DNA of 64,000 bases from the NCBI RefSeq assembly GCF_963678635.1, contig NC_087068.1:11102027-11166026 (forward strand), written 5' to 3'. The first letter of the stretch is position 1, and each line of letters opens with the position of its first letter. This document shows, one piece after another, positions 24,236 through 35,605 of the stretch. Position numbers and translations under genes: made by a program. Origin of the DNA: Symsagittifera roscoffensis (taxonomy: Eukaryota > Xenacoelomorpha > Acoela > Convolutidae). Under the pieces are notes generated by a model. The model was not told the origin of the DNA. It saw only the letters and a list, made by a program, of their open reading frames with translations, and ran no database searches.

Positions 24236-24339
24236 AGTCTAGCCTAAGCAATATCCCCAAATAAAGCCGAGAACAGATGCTATGAAATTTCCAATGCTAC
24301 AGATCGTGATTATAACAAAACGGCACACAAGTGAACTCT

Positions 24340-24550
24340 TTTAATGAACACTTTTATTTGCGAGTTAGATTAGAAAAAAAGAAGGTTCGTACTAAAACAC
24401 TAGCTGCTCGCTAGCGTAATTATTTATGAAACAAGGTATACCACTGGAGATGAGTCCAGAAGCCCAGATGAGTCCTGTGAACAAAGTTATATACGTGAAA
24501 AAAAGGTCTAGTACCCGATTGCAATACATATGCATATCGTTATTTACTCA
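24340..24550 (+). repeat. Hairpin-ended short repeat (family D)
   Basis: It starts 'tttatttgcgagttagatta...ggttcgtacta' and contains 'agatgagtcctgtgaacaaag' and 'tagtacccgattgcaatac'. Other members: 33195-33260, 34505-34700, 43640-43725, 55800-56030. Better copies end in an ACCCTTGC...GCAAGGGT hairpin. No ORF. Confidence 0.5.
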
Positions 24551-24770
24551 ATCAAGGAAGCAAATAATCCGCAAGCTAGAACAAAATGGCATTCTGAATA
24601 GCAAAATTACCAAAACTCGAACTCTGTGGCGGAAAATGAGCCAAAAACACGCAAACACGCAAATTTCATCTTTCTAAAGCAGATACACTCCAGTTTCCGA
24701 AAGTTTCAAAAACAATATGGCCCGACTCTTTTTTGCTTCAAGTGTTCCAGCTAATTCTGCTAATAAAATT

Positions 24771-25600
24771 GAACTGCTCCTATCAGGGCAAAGATTTGAA
24801 TGTTCCGACAGCCCATTAAGGTTGAAGGATTATGTCATCTTTTTGTGAAATTCGAAAAATGAAAAAAAAATTACAGACGGAAAGCTGCGCTTGACAAACA
24901 CTTGCGAGTACACGACCAAAAGGCAGCACTATCAAGGGAAAAAAGAAAAAGTAGAAGTAGGCCTCCAATAAGCAAAATCTTGGCTACATATGCTAATAAA
25001 TTGCCAATTTCATGCAGCAGAAGTAGCATCAAATACAAAAAGACACAATTTTGCATGCAATAAATTGGAAAACATGAAGCCAAATTATGTGTAAATTATG
25101 CAATTCAAAAAAATTGCGAGATACATTGAGTTGGAAAATTTTTGAAATCGAGCTTTTCATCATTGTACTGCTGTTCGAAAAAACTTTTTTCGTTTCATTT
25201 GATGAAATGAAATGCATCAGCTGTGTAAACTTTTTACTAATCAATTGTGAAAGCACATGAAATTATACTGCTACCGCAAAAGTATACTTGGTACTTATAC
25301 CAAAAGTAGCACTTTTAATTGCGACTTAGTTGGAAAAAAGAAAGTTCGTACTAATGCACTTTGTTTCGGAAGCGATAAAGACTGAAAGCAATTAGAAAAA
25401 AATTCAGTTTTATTTAAAAAAACATGTCCTCCACAAGCTATGTAAAGCACAAAGTTATGTTAATTCGAGTCTAACAATGTTTTAATAGTTCCAAATATTG
25501 ACTCAATCTAAATTGGAAAAACTTCTGAGCCGGATGAAATAACCGCTTATGTTTTAATAGAAGGAAAAGTATCGCGCGTAAACTATATCAAATTGGCATT
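24771..25600 (+). repeat. R1-related element interrupted by another repeat
   Basis: 24771-24850 is the opening of an old R1-type repeat ('gctcctatcagggcaaag'), and 25380-25590 is its continuation, paralogous to 22600-22760. Between them, 24868-25270 matches 42205-42740 (shared 'ctgataaattgccaat'-like, 'caaattatg...attgcaag' and 'ttgaaatcgag' blocks). A later insertion therefore appears to have split the older element. Confidence 0.5.
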
Positions 25601-25949
25601 ATTTCCAAACCCTCATTTACTTGTGAAAATAAAATATCCCAAATGAAATATCTCTTTAAAATTGAGCTCAGTGCAGCAATGCTTTTCAGATGGTATTATA
25701 ACGAAGTTCAAAAGTGGATCGTTAAAAAGTTTATATTTGCCTGAAAAAATCACACTGCGCACAAATATTTCATTCTTTTTTTCGGAATTCGCAACAATAA
25801 ATTGAACAGTCCAAAAGAATCATGGGAAAAAATTTCTTAAGGAAAAGTCTAGTGCCCTGTAGTAATTGCAACAGTTAATGAAGTTAACCAAGTATTCAAT
25901 CGCGGGACTATAATGAAACCTTCTGACTGTAACATAACTACAAAAGCAA

Positions 25950-27360
25950 ACAAGGAAAGCCGGTTGCTACGCAAGTAGCTCAGATTATTGCCACCAATAT
26001 TTTGAACTAATATTTTATTATTACTTTTCAAACAACTTTTCATTCTCCATTCGTAGTGTTTTTAGATAAACGGTCAATTAAAAACGGTAAAGCTAATGGA
26101 ACAATATATACATAAACAAGACTGCTCGTATCAGGGCGAAGCCCTGAAAGTTCCGACTGCCTTTTGATGTCTATGGAGCATTAATAAGATGAAAATTTTC
26201 AAAGTAATAAAAAAAATTTTAAAAAATTTTGAAAAAATTTGAGATTTTATGTAAAAACATCCCCCCACACGTCATATTAAGTACAAAGTGATAAATTTTG
26301 CGCCTATTAACAAATCAATTATGGCATATAAGCTTCCTTGAACCAATTTGGAACGATTTCTAAGACGGATTAAACCTCGCTTACGCGTTAAAAGCGCGAA
26401 ATTTATCGCGCGTTAATTGTCCCAAATGGCCATCTTTAAGCCCCCATAACTTTACGAAAAATGATCACAGGTGAAATATCTTTTCAAATTCAAGCTCAAG
26501 ACAACAATAGCTTTCGAATGATATAAAAAAATTGCGTCAAAAACGGCTAGTTAAAAAGTCGAAATTTGTCTGAAGAAAAAAAAAACCCACCCCGAGCACA
26601 AATATTCCGTTACTTTCGTATCGAAAGTCGGAACAATAATTAAAAATTGATCGGTGTTATTCAGTCTCCGAGTAATTTAGTAAACAAAAACAGAAAAAAT
26701 CGGATCCTTTTTTCACGACAATGAGAAAACTCTGTTTGAAATCCGAATCACAAATGAAATTGCTCGTCGATGATACCACACTTGATATTACGAGACGTTG
26801 TTGAAGAAGTCAATTTGGGTCGAAAAAACACCGTACGCTATTTGTTCCTTCCCGTTTATTTTTTGTGGCAAAAACTAGTCGTGATTGTCGAAAGACTGAC
26901 GAATGGAGTAAAAAAATTTTCCCACTCCCTTTAGTTTTTACACCAATATTATACCCTTTCAGTTTATACTCCAATACACCCCTATAGCTGATGCAAGCAA
27001 ACTCTGATTATAAAAAGGCAATGTAATAAATTACTGCAATGGAAATTTGAACTTGCATTGGAAAAAATTACCTTGCATTGTAACAATATCATCTATTGTG
27101 TAAACCACAGAATTTCTATCCACGATGTGAGAGATCAACATGTGAGCTGTTCAGCTCGTTAGGCAGAACGGTCGAAGTGTCAAGTATCTAAGTTGTTGAC
27201 ATTTTTGATCCAATTGCTACCTGACTTCCTATGCTACAAAGTCACAATCGAAGGCCGATATGCAACCAGCGGCTGGATAACAACTCGTAAGAGGCCACAA
27301 ATCGAAACAATGATAGCTGGTTGCTGTATAAAAAGCACAGAAAGTTCCGAACTCAATCAT
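25950..27360 (+). repeat. Repeat field with R1 copy 2
   Basis: 26113-26645 is the second full R1 copy. Its hairpin is TCAGGGC-GAA-GCCCTGA near 26130, the inner palindrome is near 26393, and it ends in 'tttcgtatcgaaagtcggaac'. 25960-25990 and 27315-27360 are fragments of the 'gccggttgctg' family. No gene. Confidence 0.65.
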
Positions 27361-27774
27361 AAAAAGGCATGTTCGAAATCGTGGTGTAATGAGGACCTGA
27401 ATGAATGATTAGAAATTAAGCATATTCAAAAAAAATTGGCCATATTCGACAACCGTTTTGAATCAAACAATGATTAGAAAAGCAAAACAGTAATTTTTCG
27501 CAAAAATTTTTTCCTCAGAATTAGCTGAAAAACTTCGTTTTCCTGATGAGGATAACAAGTATAATTCGGTATTTTTTGGTTTATACAGAAGCATATTGCA
27601 TATTGCATATTAGACCACAAATCAAATATTTCAAACTAGTTTTTTCTCGAAGCCGAGAAGTTTTCTAGGATTTTTTATATGCTTCGAATCACGATTGAAA
27701 GAATTTTAAAATGATGCATCATTCGAACTATTCCATGAAGTATTTGCGGCACCTGCTTTTGCGTGAAAAACAAA

Positions 27775-29045
27775 GATAGCCGGTTGCTGTTCAAGTAGCA
27801 CAGAATGTTCCGACGATAGTCTCAGAAATACAACAACAAAAATTTTCAAAGTAGATTCGTTTTTTTTTCGGCTTGGTGTGATGAAAAGAGCTGAACGAAA
27901 AACTAGAGACTAGGCATATTCGACAATAATAGTTAAAAAGGGAAAATCAAAAGGAAATTTTGTAGAAATATGACTCGAAAAACTATTTTTTTAAAAACGA
28001 ATGCAGTTTTTTTTGAACTTTTGCTTCCAAAAAGGAACTAAAAGACTATAAAAAACTAACGTTACTCAAGCAAAACCAATTTGTTACGTTTTATTAAGCA
28101 ATTGTAAGCTTTTAAGCCATTAAGATAAGCTATTAAAGGCTTGCTCGCTTCTCATCACCTTATTTGATCTAAGGGCTTCAATAAGATATATAACTTAACT
28201 CTCTCAAATAAATATTTGTAATAACTGATTTTACGTGGAAATAACAAAAGAAAAAACTAAAACACACCCGAATACTAAGTTCCTCCCCACTTTTCAAATG
28301 GTCGGAACAAAAAGACACTGAAACACAAGCGATAGCTCAGTGGTCCGAACAACAAGAGACAATTCGTATCACGAACGGCAATTTCATCACCTCTAATCTT
28401 GGGTGTGTTTGTTTGCAGTTCAACTTACCGTTACAAACTGTCGCCTGTTACGAATTCTCTCGTTTTTCCGAGACAATTATTCAGTATTTCTCGTTTACCA
28501 TGCAAAAAAATAGCACAAAAAACGAAGACGTTCGAGTGAAATATTATATTAAAGCTCTTCTAAAATTATTTAAAAAATCCAACTGTCGAGAAAAACCAGT
28601 TTGAAATTTTTGATTTTTCATCTAAATTCGAGCGAGTAAAGCGAGCGAGCACGCTTATTTAAGCTTAATTTAGGCCGTTTCGAAACTTATTCATGCTTAA
28701 ATTTTAATTTTACCCGAGTTAAATTAGTTTATCGAGATTTTTGATGCCATTTCGGGAATCCAAAACATCAAAAATTCAAAAAAAAATTATGCAAAATCGA
28801 AAAAAAAAAGATTTTGTTTTTGTTTTTCTTGCCATTTTTCTTCAAAAACTGTTGTCCTATTTGCCCAAACTACTACGACTGTCGAATATGCCTAAATTGT
28901 AACTTTAAGTCAGATCCTTTCATCACACTAAGCAAAAAATAAGGACACTACTTTGAAAAAAAAAAACGTTTTTTTCTTGTTCTTTTTTAAAGACTATAGT
29001 CAAACTAAGAACATTCGGAGCTACTTGCACAGTAACCAGCTATCC
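27775..29045. mobile_element. Foldback-type element with ~170-bp inverted arms
   Basis: The left arm (27775-27945) reads 'tagccggttgctgttcaag', then 'gaatgttcc', 'gtgtgatgaaaagagctga' and 'aggcatattcgaca'. The reverse complement of 28875-29045 gives the same order of blocks ('tagctggttactgtgcaag', 'gaatgttc', 'gtgtgatgaaaggatctga', 'aggcatattcgaca'). The arms enclose about 0.9 kb of AT-rich DNA without a transposase. Confidence 0.6.
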
Positions 29046-29077
29046 TTGTTCAATTAAGTAAGCATAACTAAATAAAA

Positions 29078-29242
29078 ACCTGTGCGAGAGGTTGGTATGT
29101 GGACTTGCGTGGGAGAGAGCATTGTTGAACCTCCTTTAGATTGTGGAGTTCTTTAAACTTGGAGATTTCCTCGCACGTTTGTGAGTAACGCTCATGGCCT
29201 GTAAAATATTAACAGCTGCTGAGTTTCATTCTAAGCCATTCG
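29078..29242 (-). pseudogene. Stray genomic copy of CMIP exon 3 with its intron edges
   Basis: It is closely similar to 56152-56320, covering CMIP exon 3 plus about 50 nt of intron, so it is a DNA-level copy rather than a retrocopy. On the minus strand the acceptor (TTTTACAG) and donor (CAG|GTTTTT) survive and the frame is open across the exon. A 2-nt insertion and a later 2-nt deletion change about eight residues in between and destroy the conserved GGPT motif. It lies about 23 kb downstream of the CMIP gene, in the same orientation, and 33 bp beyond the foldback element. No neighbouring CMIP-like exons were seen, so it is probably non-functional. Confidence 0.8.
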
Positions 29243-29689
29243 TCTACGTCATTCTAAGTCATCATTCCTTGTATTAAAAACTTCGTTTTACCCCAGTAAA
29301 ACTTGTTTCGGAAGCTTCATTTAGCGCTTCCTTGGCAGCAGAGTTAAAATCGAAAAAAGATAGTAATAAATTTAGAACTTTTGTTATTCATTATTTATGT
29401 TTGTTATTCAATTTGTCAATTATGCTTAATGCACTGGTGCTCTACGCGGTGCTATTAATTTCTCATTTTCATGACCAAGAGCAAAAAAAAAACTATTAAC
29501 TTGAGAAAAATTGTAGTTTTTTTATGAATGCGTTCCTAACATTATTTGCTAGTTTCACAGCAACCGACTTGCTCGTCAAATAGCACATAATTTATCGGCA
29601 GCATGGTTCTATCAAATTTTCAAAACATTTCTTATTTTTTGTGAGTAGAAACTTAGTTGTTATTCTGATCCAGCATTTCAAGTATTGAA

Positions 29690-31700
29690 ACTTAAAACAA
29701 TTTTATATTAATCCAAGACGTAAACCGGTTTGATAAATTTGAAACTTCATAGACTGAATCAGTTCGTGAAAATATCAGGTTTTTCTAATCAAACCACTCA
29801 AGCTATCATAAAGCAAATCGGTTGGCAAAAAGCTTAAAATTTTTCTTTGGGGCCATTCAGGTGGTGGAGCCTTTCATGCGGTGGAAGTTGTTCTTTTAGA
29901 CCTCATCATTTTACGAAAAACTTAAAATTGTTTTTCTTTGCAAGCTATTCAAGAAATTTTATAGACCGAAGTGTTCCGCTACAAATTCAGTTTTCGAATC
30001 AAGCTAATCAAGCAATGAATATTTCAAGTTGTTTCTTAGACCAAACTGTTTTGCGAAAAGTCAAAGTTGCGAAGAGTTGAAGTTTTCTATGCAAACAAAT
30101 CAAGCAGTGAAATACTTTAAGTTTTTCCGCGCAAGCTATTCAAGCAATGAAATAATTTAAGTCAATTTTTGAAGTTCTTTCATAAAGTGAATCAGGTCGC
30201 GAAAAAATTAGAAATTCCTAGCAATCTATTCAGTGATATAGCTCAGAACATTTCGAGGTTATTTAATGAAGCAATTCGGATGACGAAAATTTAAATTTTA
30301 CTATTGAAGCCATTCAAGCGCTGAAACTTTGAACATTTCAGCTTATTTCATAGACCGAATCAGTTCGCGAATAACGCAAGCTATTCAACTTATGAAATTT
30401 TGAAAAATTTGCAGTTCATTTATAGACCAATTCGATTCGTGAAAAATTCAAATTGCTTTTAGGCAAGCTAATAAAGCTATGCCTATTTGAAATATTTTAA
30501 GTTCTTTCTTCGACCGAATCATTTTAATGAACGTTAAAACTTTCATATGCAAGCTATTCAAGCACTGAAACATTGGAAAATTTCTAGTTATTTCATTGAG
30601 CGATTTGTTCGGCAAAATGTTCGAACTTTTCTATGCAAGCTGTTCAAGCGATTTAACATTGAAACCTTTCAAAGTTTGACTTTGAAAACCAGTTAATTCA
30701 TGAAGCGAATCAGTTGACGAAAAATTTTAGTTTTTCAATTTAAGGTATTTAAGCATTGAAAATTTGAAATATTTCAACTTGTTTAATAGACCGAATCACT
30801 TTGCGAAATGATCAGATTTTATTAATCAAGCTTTTGAAGCTATGAAATTTGGAACTATTTCGATTTGCTTCTAGACCAAAACATTTTCTAGACCAATCAG
30901 TAGGCAAAAATTTTAAGTTTTTCTTTTGAAACCATTATTCAAGTTATTCCATATATCAAATAGGTAATTTGTCAGGCTAGCTATTTAATCTGTGAACTTT
31001 TTCAAGTAATTTCATGGAGCGAGTCAGTTTACACGCAAGCTATAAACGGTCTGTATTTAGTAGACAAAATCGGCTCGCGAAAAGAATAAATTTATCTAGG
31101 CAATCCATTCAAACTATGAATTATATCAAGTTTTTTTAAAGACCAAATCGGTTTGCGAAAGTATAAATTTTTCTCAGCAAGCTTACTCGATTTATAAGAC
31201 TTCAAAACATTTCAAAATATTTCGTAGCGGAAATAGGGCCAAAAATTGGGTTATTTCAGTAAAATAATTAAAATTATTTCGCAGTGCGAATCGGTTCGCA
31301 AAATATTTAAGGTTTACCTAGCAAACTATTCAAGCACGGAAATAATTTAAGTTGTTTTATAGACCGATTCATTTAGCAAAAACTTTTTTAAACAATCTTT
31401 CAAACTTTTTTTGCAAAAATTTTTTTTTAAACAACCCATTCAAGCTAAAAATTGATGCATCTTTTTTTTTCAAAGACCAAATCGGTTTGCCGAAATTTAA
31501 ATTTTTCTACGCAAGCTATTCAAGCAATGAAAAAATTCAAGTTGTTTCATGGCGTGAATCGTTTATCAAAAAAGTAAATTTTTCTAACCAAGCTAATCAC
31601 GCAATTGAAACTTGAAACAGTTCAATTTATTTCATAGACCATGTCTGTTCGAGTAAACTTCATTTTTTTCTAAGCAGGCTGTTCAAATTGAATCGAGTGC
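29690..31700 (+). repeat. Degenerate ~86-bp satellite array, block 2
   Basis: Same monomer and orientation as block 1 at 20.0-22.0 kb ('gcaagctattcaagcaatga', 'tttcatagaccgaatc', 'ttcgcgaaaa'). Individual monomers are highly diverged and of uneven length. Short ORFs inside are fortuitous. Confidence 0.8.
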
Positions 31701-31832
31701 ATTTCGTTCATAGTTTCAGAATTTTTCAAAAAAGTTGTAGAATATTTCAGATTTTAGACTATAAGATGGTCGCTCTAAATGATTCTTAGACGTTCAGGAC
31801 GCTCTGATTTAAACGCTGCGCTCGATAGTCCC

Positions 31833-32112
31833 TGCAACATTAGGTCTCATGCTAAATTGATGTCATTCGTTTAATATATAAGATAAGATAAATCACTGAA
31901 TAATTCAACCGCTTTACTTGCACCAAATGATTTGTCAAATTAACAATATATAGTCATAGAAACAAAAAACTTGCAACATTAGGTCTCATGCTAAATTGAT
32001 GTCATTCGTTTAATATATAAAATAAGATAAATCACTTAATAAGTCAACCGCTTTACTTGCACTAAATGATTTGTCAAATTAACAAAATATAGTCCTAGAA
32101 ACAAAAAACTTG
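31833..32112 (+). repeat. 139-bp direct tandem duplication
   Basis: 31833-31971 ('tgcaacattaggtctcatg' to 'aacaaaaaact') is repeated at 31972-32112 with only a few differences. No coding capacity. Confidence 0.9.
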
Positions 32113-32929
32113 AATCCTTTTTGTCAACAGAAAGTAAAATTTTCCACTGCTTTAATAACGATCGAACCACCGTTAGCGGTTAATATGAGACATCACTCTA
32201 CTTCATAGGACGTGTCTTTGAACTACGTGATTACGCAAGAAAAGACACACGAGACGCCTTAGCTTCTACAGCCGTAACAAAGCATTTGATTGTCGAGAAC
32301 AGTATTAGGTCTAAACATTTTACAGAGAAAACAAGAAACACGAAAAGAAAACCAAAACTTAACATACAAAATGTCGAAAACAAAAAAGATGCCTCCCACT
32401 ACGGGTTTAAACCTTCGCACATGAAACATCGAAATTTCATTTCAAGTGCCCTAACAAAATGCGCCATCTCGCTATAATTACCTGAATAACTATAACCAGG
32501 ATCCAAAAGAGCCAATTTGGTGGCGCTAAAAATTGCGTCTTGGGTTTCAAAAAGTTTGGATTCATAAAAAACACAAGTGTGCTTGTTCATTAAGACTTTA
32601 AACCAAAGAAAAGCAGAGTAAAAATGCTTGTTGCAAAAATAAAGTATCATTTCTCAGACCAAAAAAATTATCGGACCAAAAATTTCCCTGAAGAGCTAAA
32701 AAGCTCGTATTATGGTCTTGATCTTTATCTGGCTCATTAGAACTTCGAGAAACACTATCGATAGAAACAGAGGTGCTTGAAGCCAACTCTTCAAATTTTA
32801 AGTTCAAACTATAGCGTGACTCGCATTGCGGAGCTTCAAACAGAACAAAGGTTGCAAAAAGGAAAAATGAAGAACTGAAAAAATGCTTCCTGAAACAATT
32901 ATTAAAAAAAGCAACAAAAATTATTCTAA

Positions 32930-33105
32930 CCGCAAACAAAGATTCCAAGCTTCGCAAACACTAGTGAGAACACGACAAGAAGCAGCTCTACAAAGTGCAA
33001 TAAAAAAACAGAAAAAAAATTCGGCTACGTCTGAAATTCGAACCTGCGACCTTGATATAAAACAGTCTCTCACACTAACCACTCAGCAATGGACGCCTAA
33101 TAGGA
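32930..33105 (-). repeat. tRNA-derived SINE, second copy
   Basis: The minus strand carries TTGCTGAGTGGTTAGTG (A box) and CAGGTTCGAATTTC (B box) at 33022-33102. The tail 'cagctctacaaagtgcaata' is shared with the 24.05-kb copy. Confidence 0.6.
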
Positions 33106-33944
33106 ACAAAACACTAGCCACAAACAAAGCAAAAAACAGATGCTATGGAATTTCCAATGCTACAGTGAAACTTCCAAATAAGTGAACAGTTTAAATGAAC
33201 AACTTCATGTGCGAGATGGGTTAGAAAAAATAAGGTTCGTGATAATACACTAAGCTGATTGCAGTGTGAATAGACAAGTCAATACAACGGAGTTTTCTAT
33301 TTCATGAATTGAACGATTTTAAACAAAATCAACTTTAAGGCTGTTAATGACTAAAATGGTAATATCTCCCTGCGTTTCAATCAATTTCAAAACCGAAAAA
33401 AAACACCAATAAAGCCGACAGCGTACATGTGCACTTTCCATATTTTTAACAAGCACAAAATTGAATAGTATATTTTGTATAACAATTGATTTCTTATATG
33501 CGATTTGAGCTTAAATTTTGTAAGCCCGTCTATATATATCATTTGCAGCCATAAAACCAGCGTAATCTAAAATTTAAAATCAAACCTTTTTTAAACTTAT
33601 TCTTAAGCATTGAGTCTTAAGCATCGATGATTTTTTTGAATTCAGAAAAACATTGAAAAGTTTTGAAGAAACACTTCAATCATCATATCGCGGTAACCAA
33701 AACTTTTTGCGTAAAAATAATTGGAGGCCACGTTTTCAGTACCAGGGAGTATAGGGTTAAAAACCTAGGGTTAAAATTTTGTGAAATATTTTTTTGAATT
33801 AAGTTTTAGAAAAATCAATAAAAAATATCACATCTCAGAAACTAAAAGTATTCAAGCAGTCATAATTGGACGCAAAAAAATGGAATATTTAAAATGGAAT
33901 AGTCTGTGTTAAAAATTTTAGCATTGGCTGTACTTAATAGCTGG

Positions 33945-34485
33945 TTATTGTTCCGACTTTCGATACGAAAGTAAGGGAATATTTGTGCTCGGGGTGGGTT
34001 TTTTTTTCTTCAGACAAATTTCGACTTATTAACTAGCCATTTTTGACGGAATTTTTTATATCATTCGAAAGGTATTGTTGACCTGAGCTTAAATTTGAAA
34101 AAATATTTCACATGTGATCATTTTTCGTAAAGTTATGGGGGTTTAAAGATTGCGATTTTGGCCAATTTGGGACAATTAAAGCGCGATATGTTGTGCGCTA
34201 TTTACGCGTAAGCGGAGATTTAATCCGTCTTAGAAATCGTTCCAAATTGGTTGCAAGAAGCTTATTTGCCATAATTGATTTGTTACAAGGAGCGAAATCT
34301 ATCCTTTTGTACCTTATATGGCGTGTGGGGCGATGAATTTATTAAAAAATTTCAAATTTTAGAAGAAAAAAAATTTAATTCTATTTTTACTACATTTTTT
34401 TCATGTTATTACTGCTTCATAAAGCTTAAAAGGCAGTCGGAACATTCAGGGTTTCGCCCTGATACGAGCAGTCTTGTTGGTCTTA
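33945..34485 (-). repeat. Hairpin repeat family R1, copy 3 (inverted)
   Basis: Reverse complement of R1: it begins 'ttccgactttcgatacgaaag' and ends with the hairpin 'tcagggtttcgccctga' and 'cgagcagtctt' near 34450-34480. The inner palindrome near 34170 is degraded. Confidence 0.7.
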
Positions 34486-34504
34486 TGTACACACTGCAAT
34501 AAGA

Positions 34505-34795
34505 GAACACTCTCAAAATGAACACTAATATTTGCTACTTAGGTTGGAAAAAGGAGATAAAAAGGAGACTTTGCTTGTGTAACCATGCGTATGATTCAAC
34601 CATGCTGATTACCATTTGAATATTCTGTGGCCAAAGTTATTTACGCGAAAAAAGTTTAGTGCCCGATTGCAATACCCTTGCTTATCCGCAAGGGTAATCA
34701 CCAAAATCATCATATCTCGTGAACTAAAAATAATTGGGCAGTCCAATTTTGAGGCTAGATTCGCAACCCTGGGAAAATCACGAAAGTTATCACCA
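34505..34795 (+). repeat. Hairpin-ended repeat D joined to one satellite-type monomer
   Basis: 34505-34695 is a family D copy ending in the hairpin ACCCTTGC-TTATCC-GCAAGGGT. 34700-34790 ('catatctcgtgaactaaa', 'ttgggcagtcc', 'agattcgcaacccctgg'-like) matches one unit of the ~157-bp array at 47.08-48.24 kb. The two repeats thus seem to be parts of one element. Confidence 0.5.
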
Positions 34796-35605
34796 TAGGG
34801 TTGTTTATTTCAGACAACGTCAAATGAACACTGAAACAAAAGTAACACTGTGTGCGTTGTGCATCAAAAACTTTGCCACAGATGTATGGTAATTGTACAT
34901 AGGCATTCTAACATGTCGAAATAGGCACTTCTTAAAATGTTTAAAAAGGAAAGCCAAAAAAATAATTCATAGATGATCTATATACATCTAAAAAAGGATC
35001 AATTGAGCAATATTCCCCCTGAATAACCATTAGAGCTTCCCCTTCCCCAAATAAAACTCACAAAAAATAATTCAAACTATTGTCAAACGGTTATCAAGAT
35101 GCATCAAGTACCTATTGAGTTATCTCAAACGCGGAAATGGAAAATGATCGCTCACTTTATCTCTTAACTAGTCTTCAATATTTATGCTACTTCTTTAACA
35201 CTCCATATGAAAAATTTATTTTGTACGAAGTTAATTCAGAAAAATAAAAATTTCATAAACATTACTAAGAAGAATTCTCAAGTATTGCGTGTAAACAGGC
35301 TTATTAGCACCAAAGAGGTACATGTGCAGAAAGTACCGAGCATGCGAACCCACCAAAACTACTTTCAAGACTTTTTCAAAACATCAGATTTCTTTTTTCC
35401 AAAATGACAAAACTTTATTTTGAAAATCTCTATTTTTTCTTTGTTTCAAATTCATTTATGTATCCCGTGCAATTTCAGCCAAAAAAATTGAAACTATATT
35501 CGCATACTCCTTTTAAATTCAGCAGAAGAAGCAACTAAGTCACATGATAATTGAAAATGAATGCGGTGAATTACTAAGAATTGCGTGAGACATTATGAGT
35601 CCATT

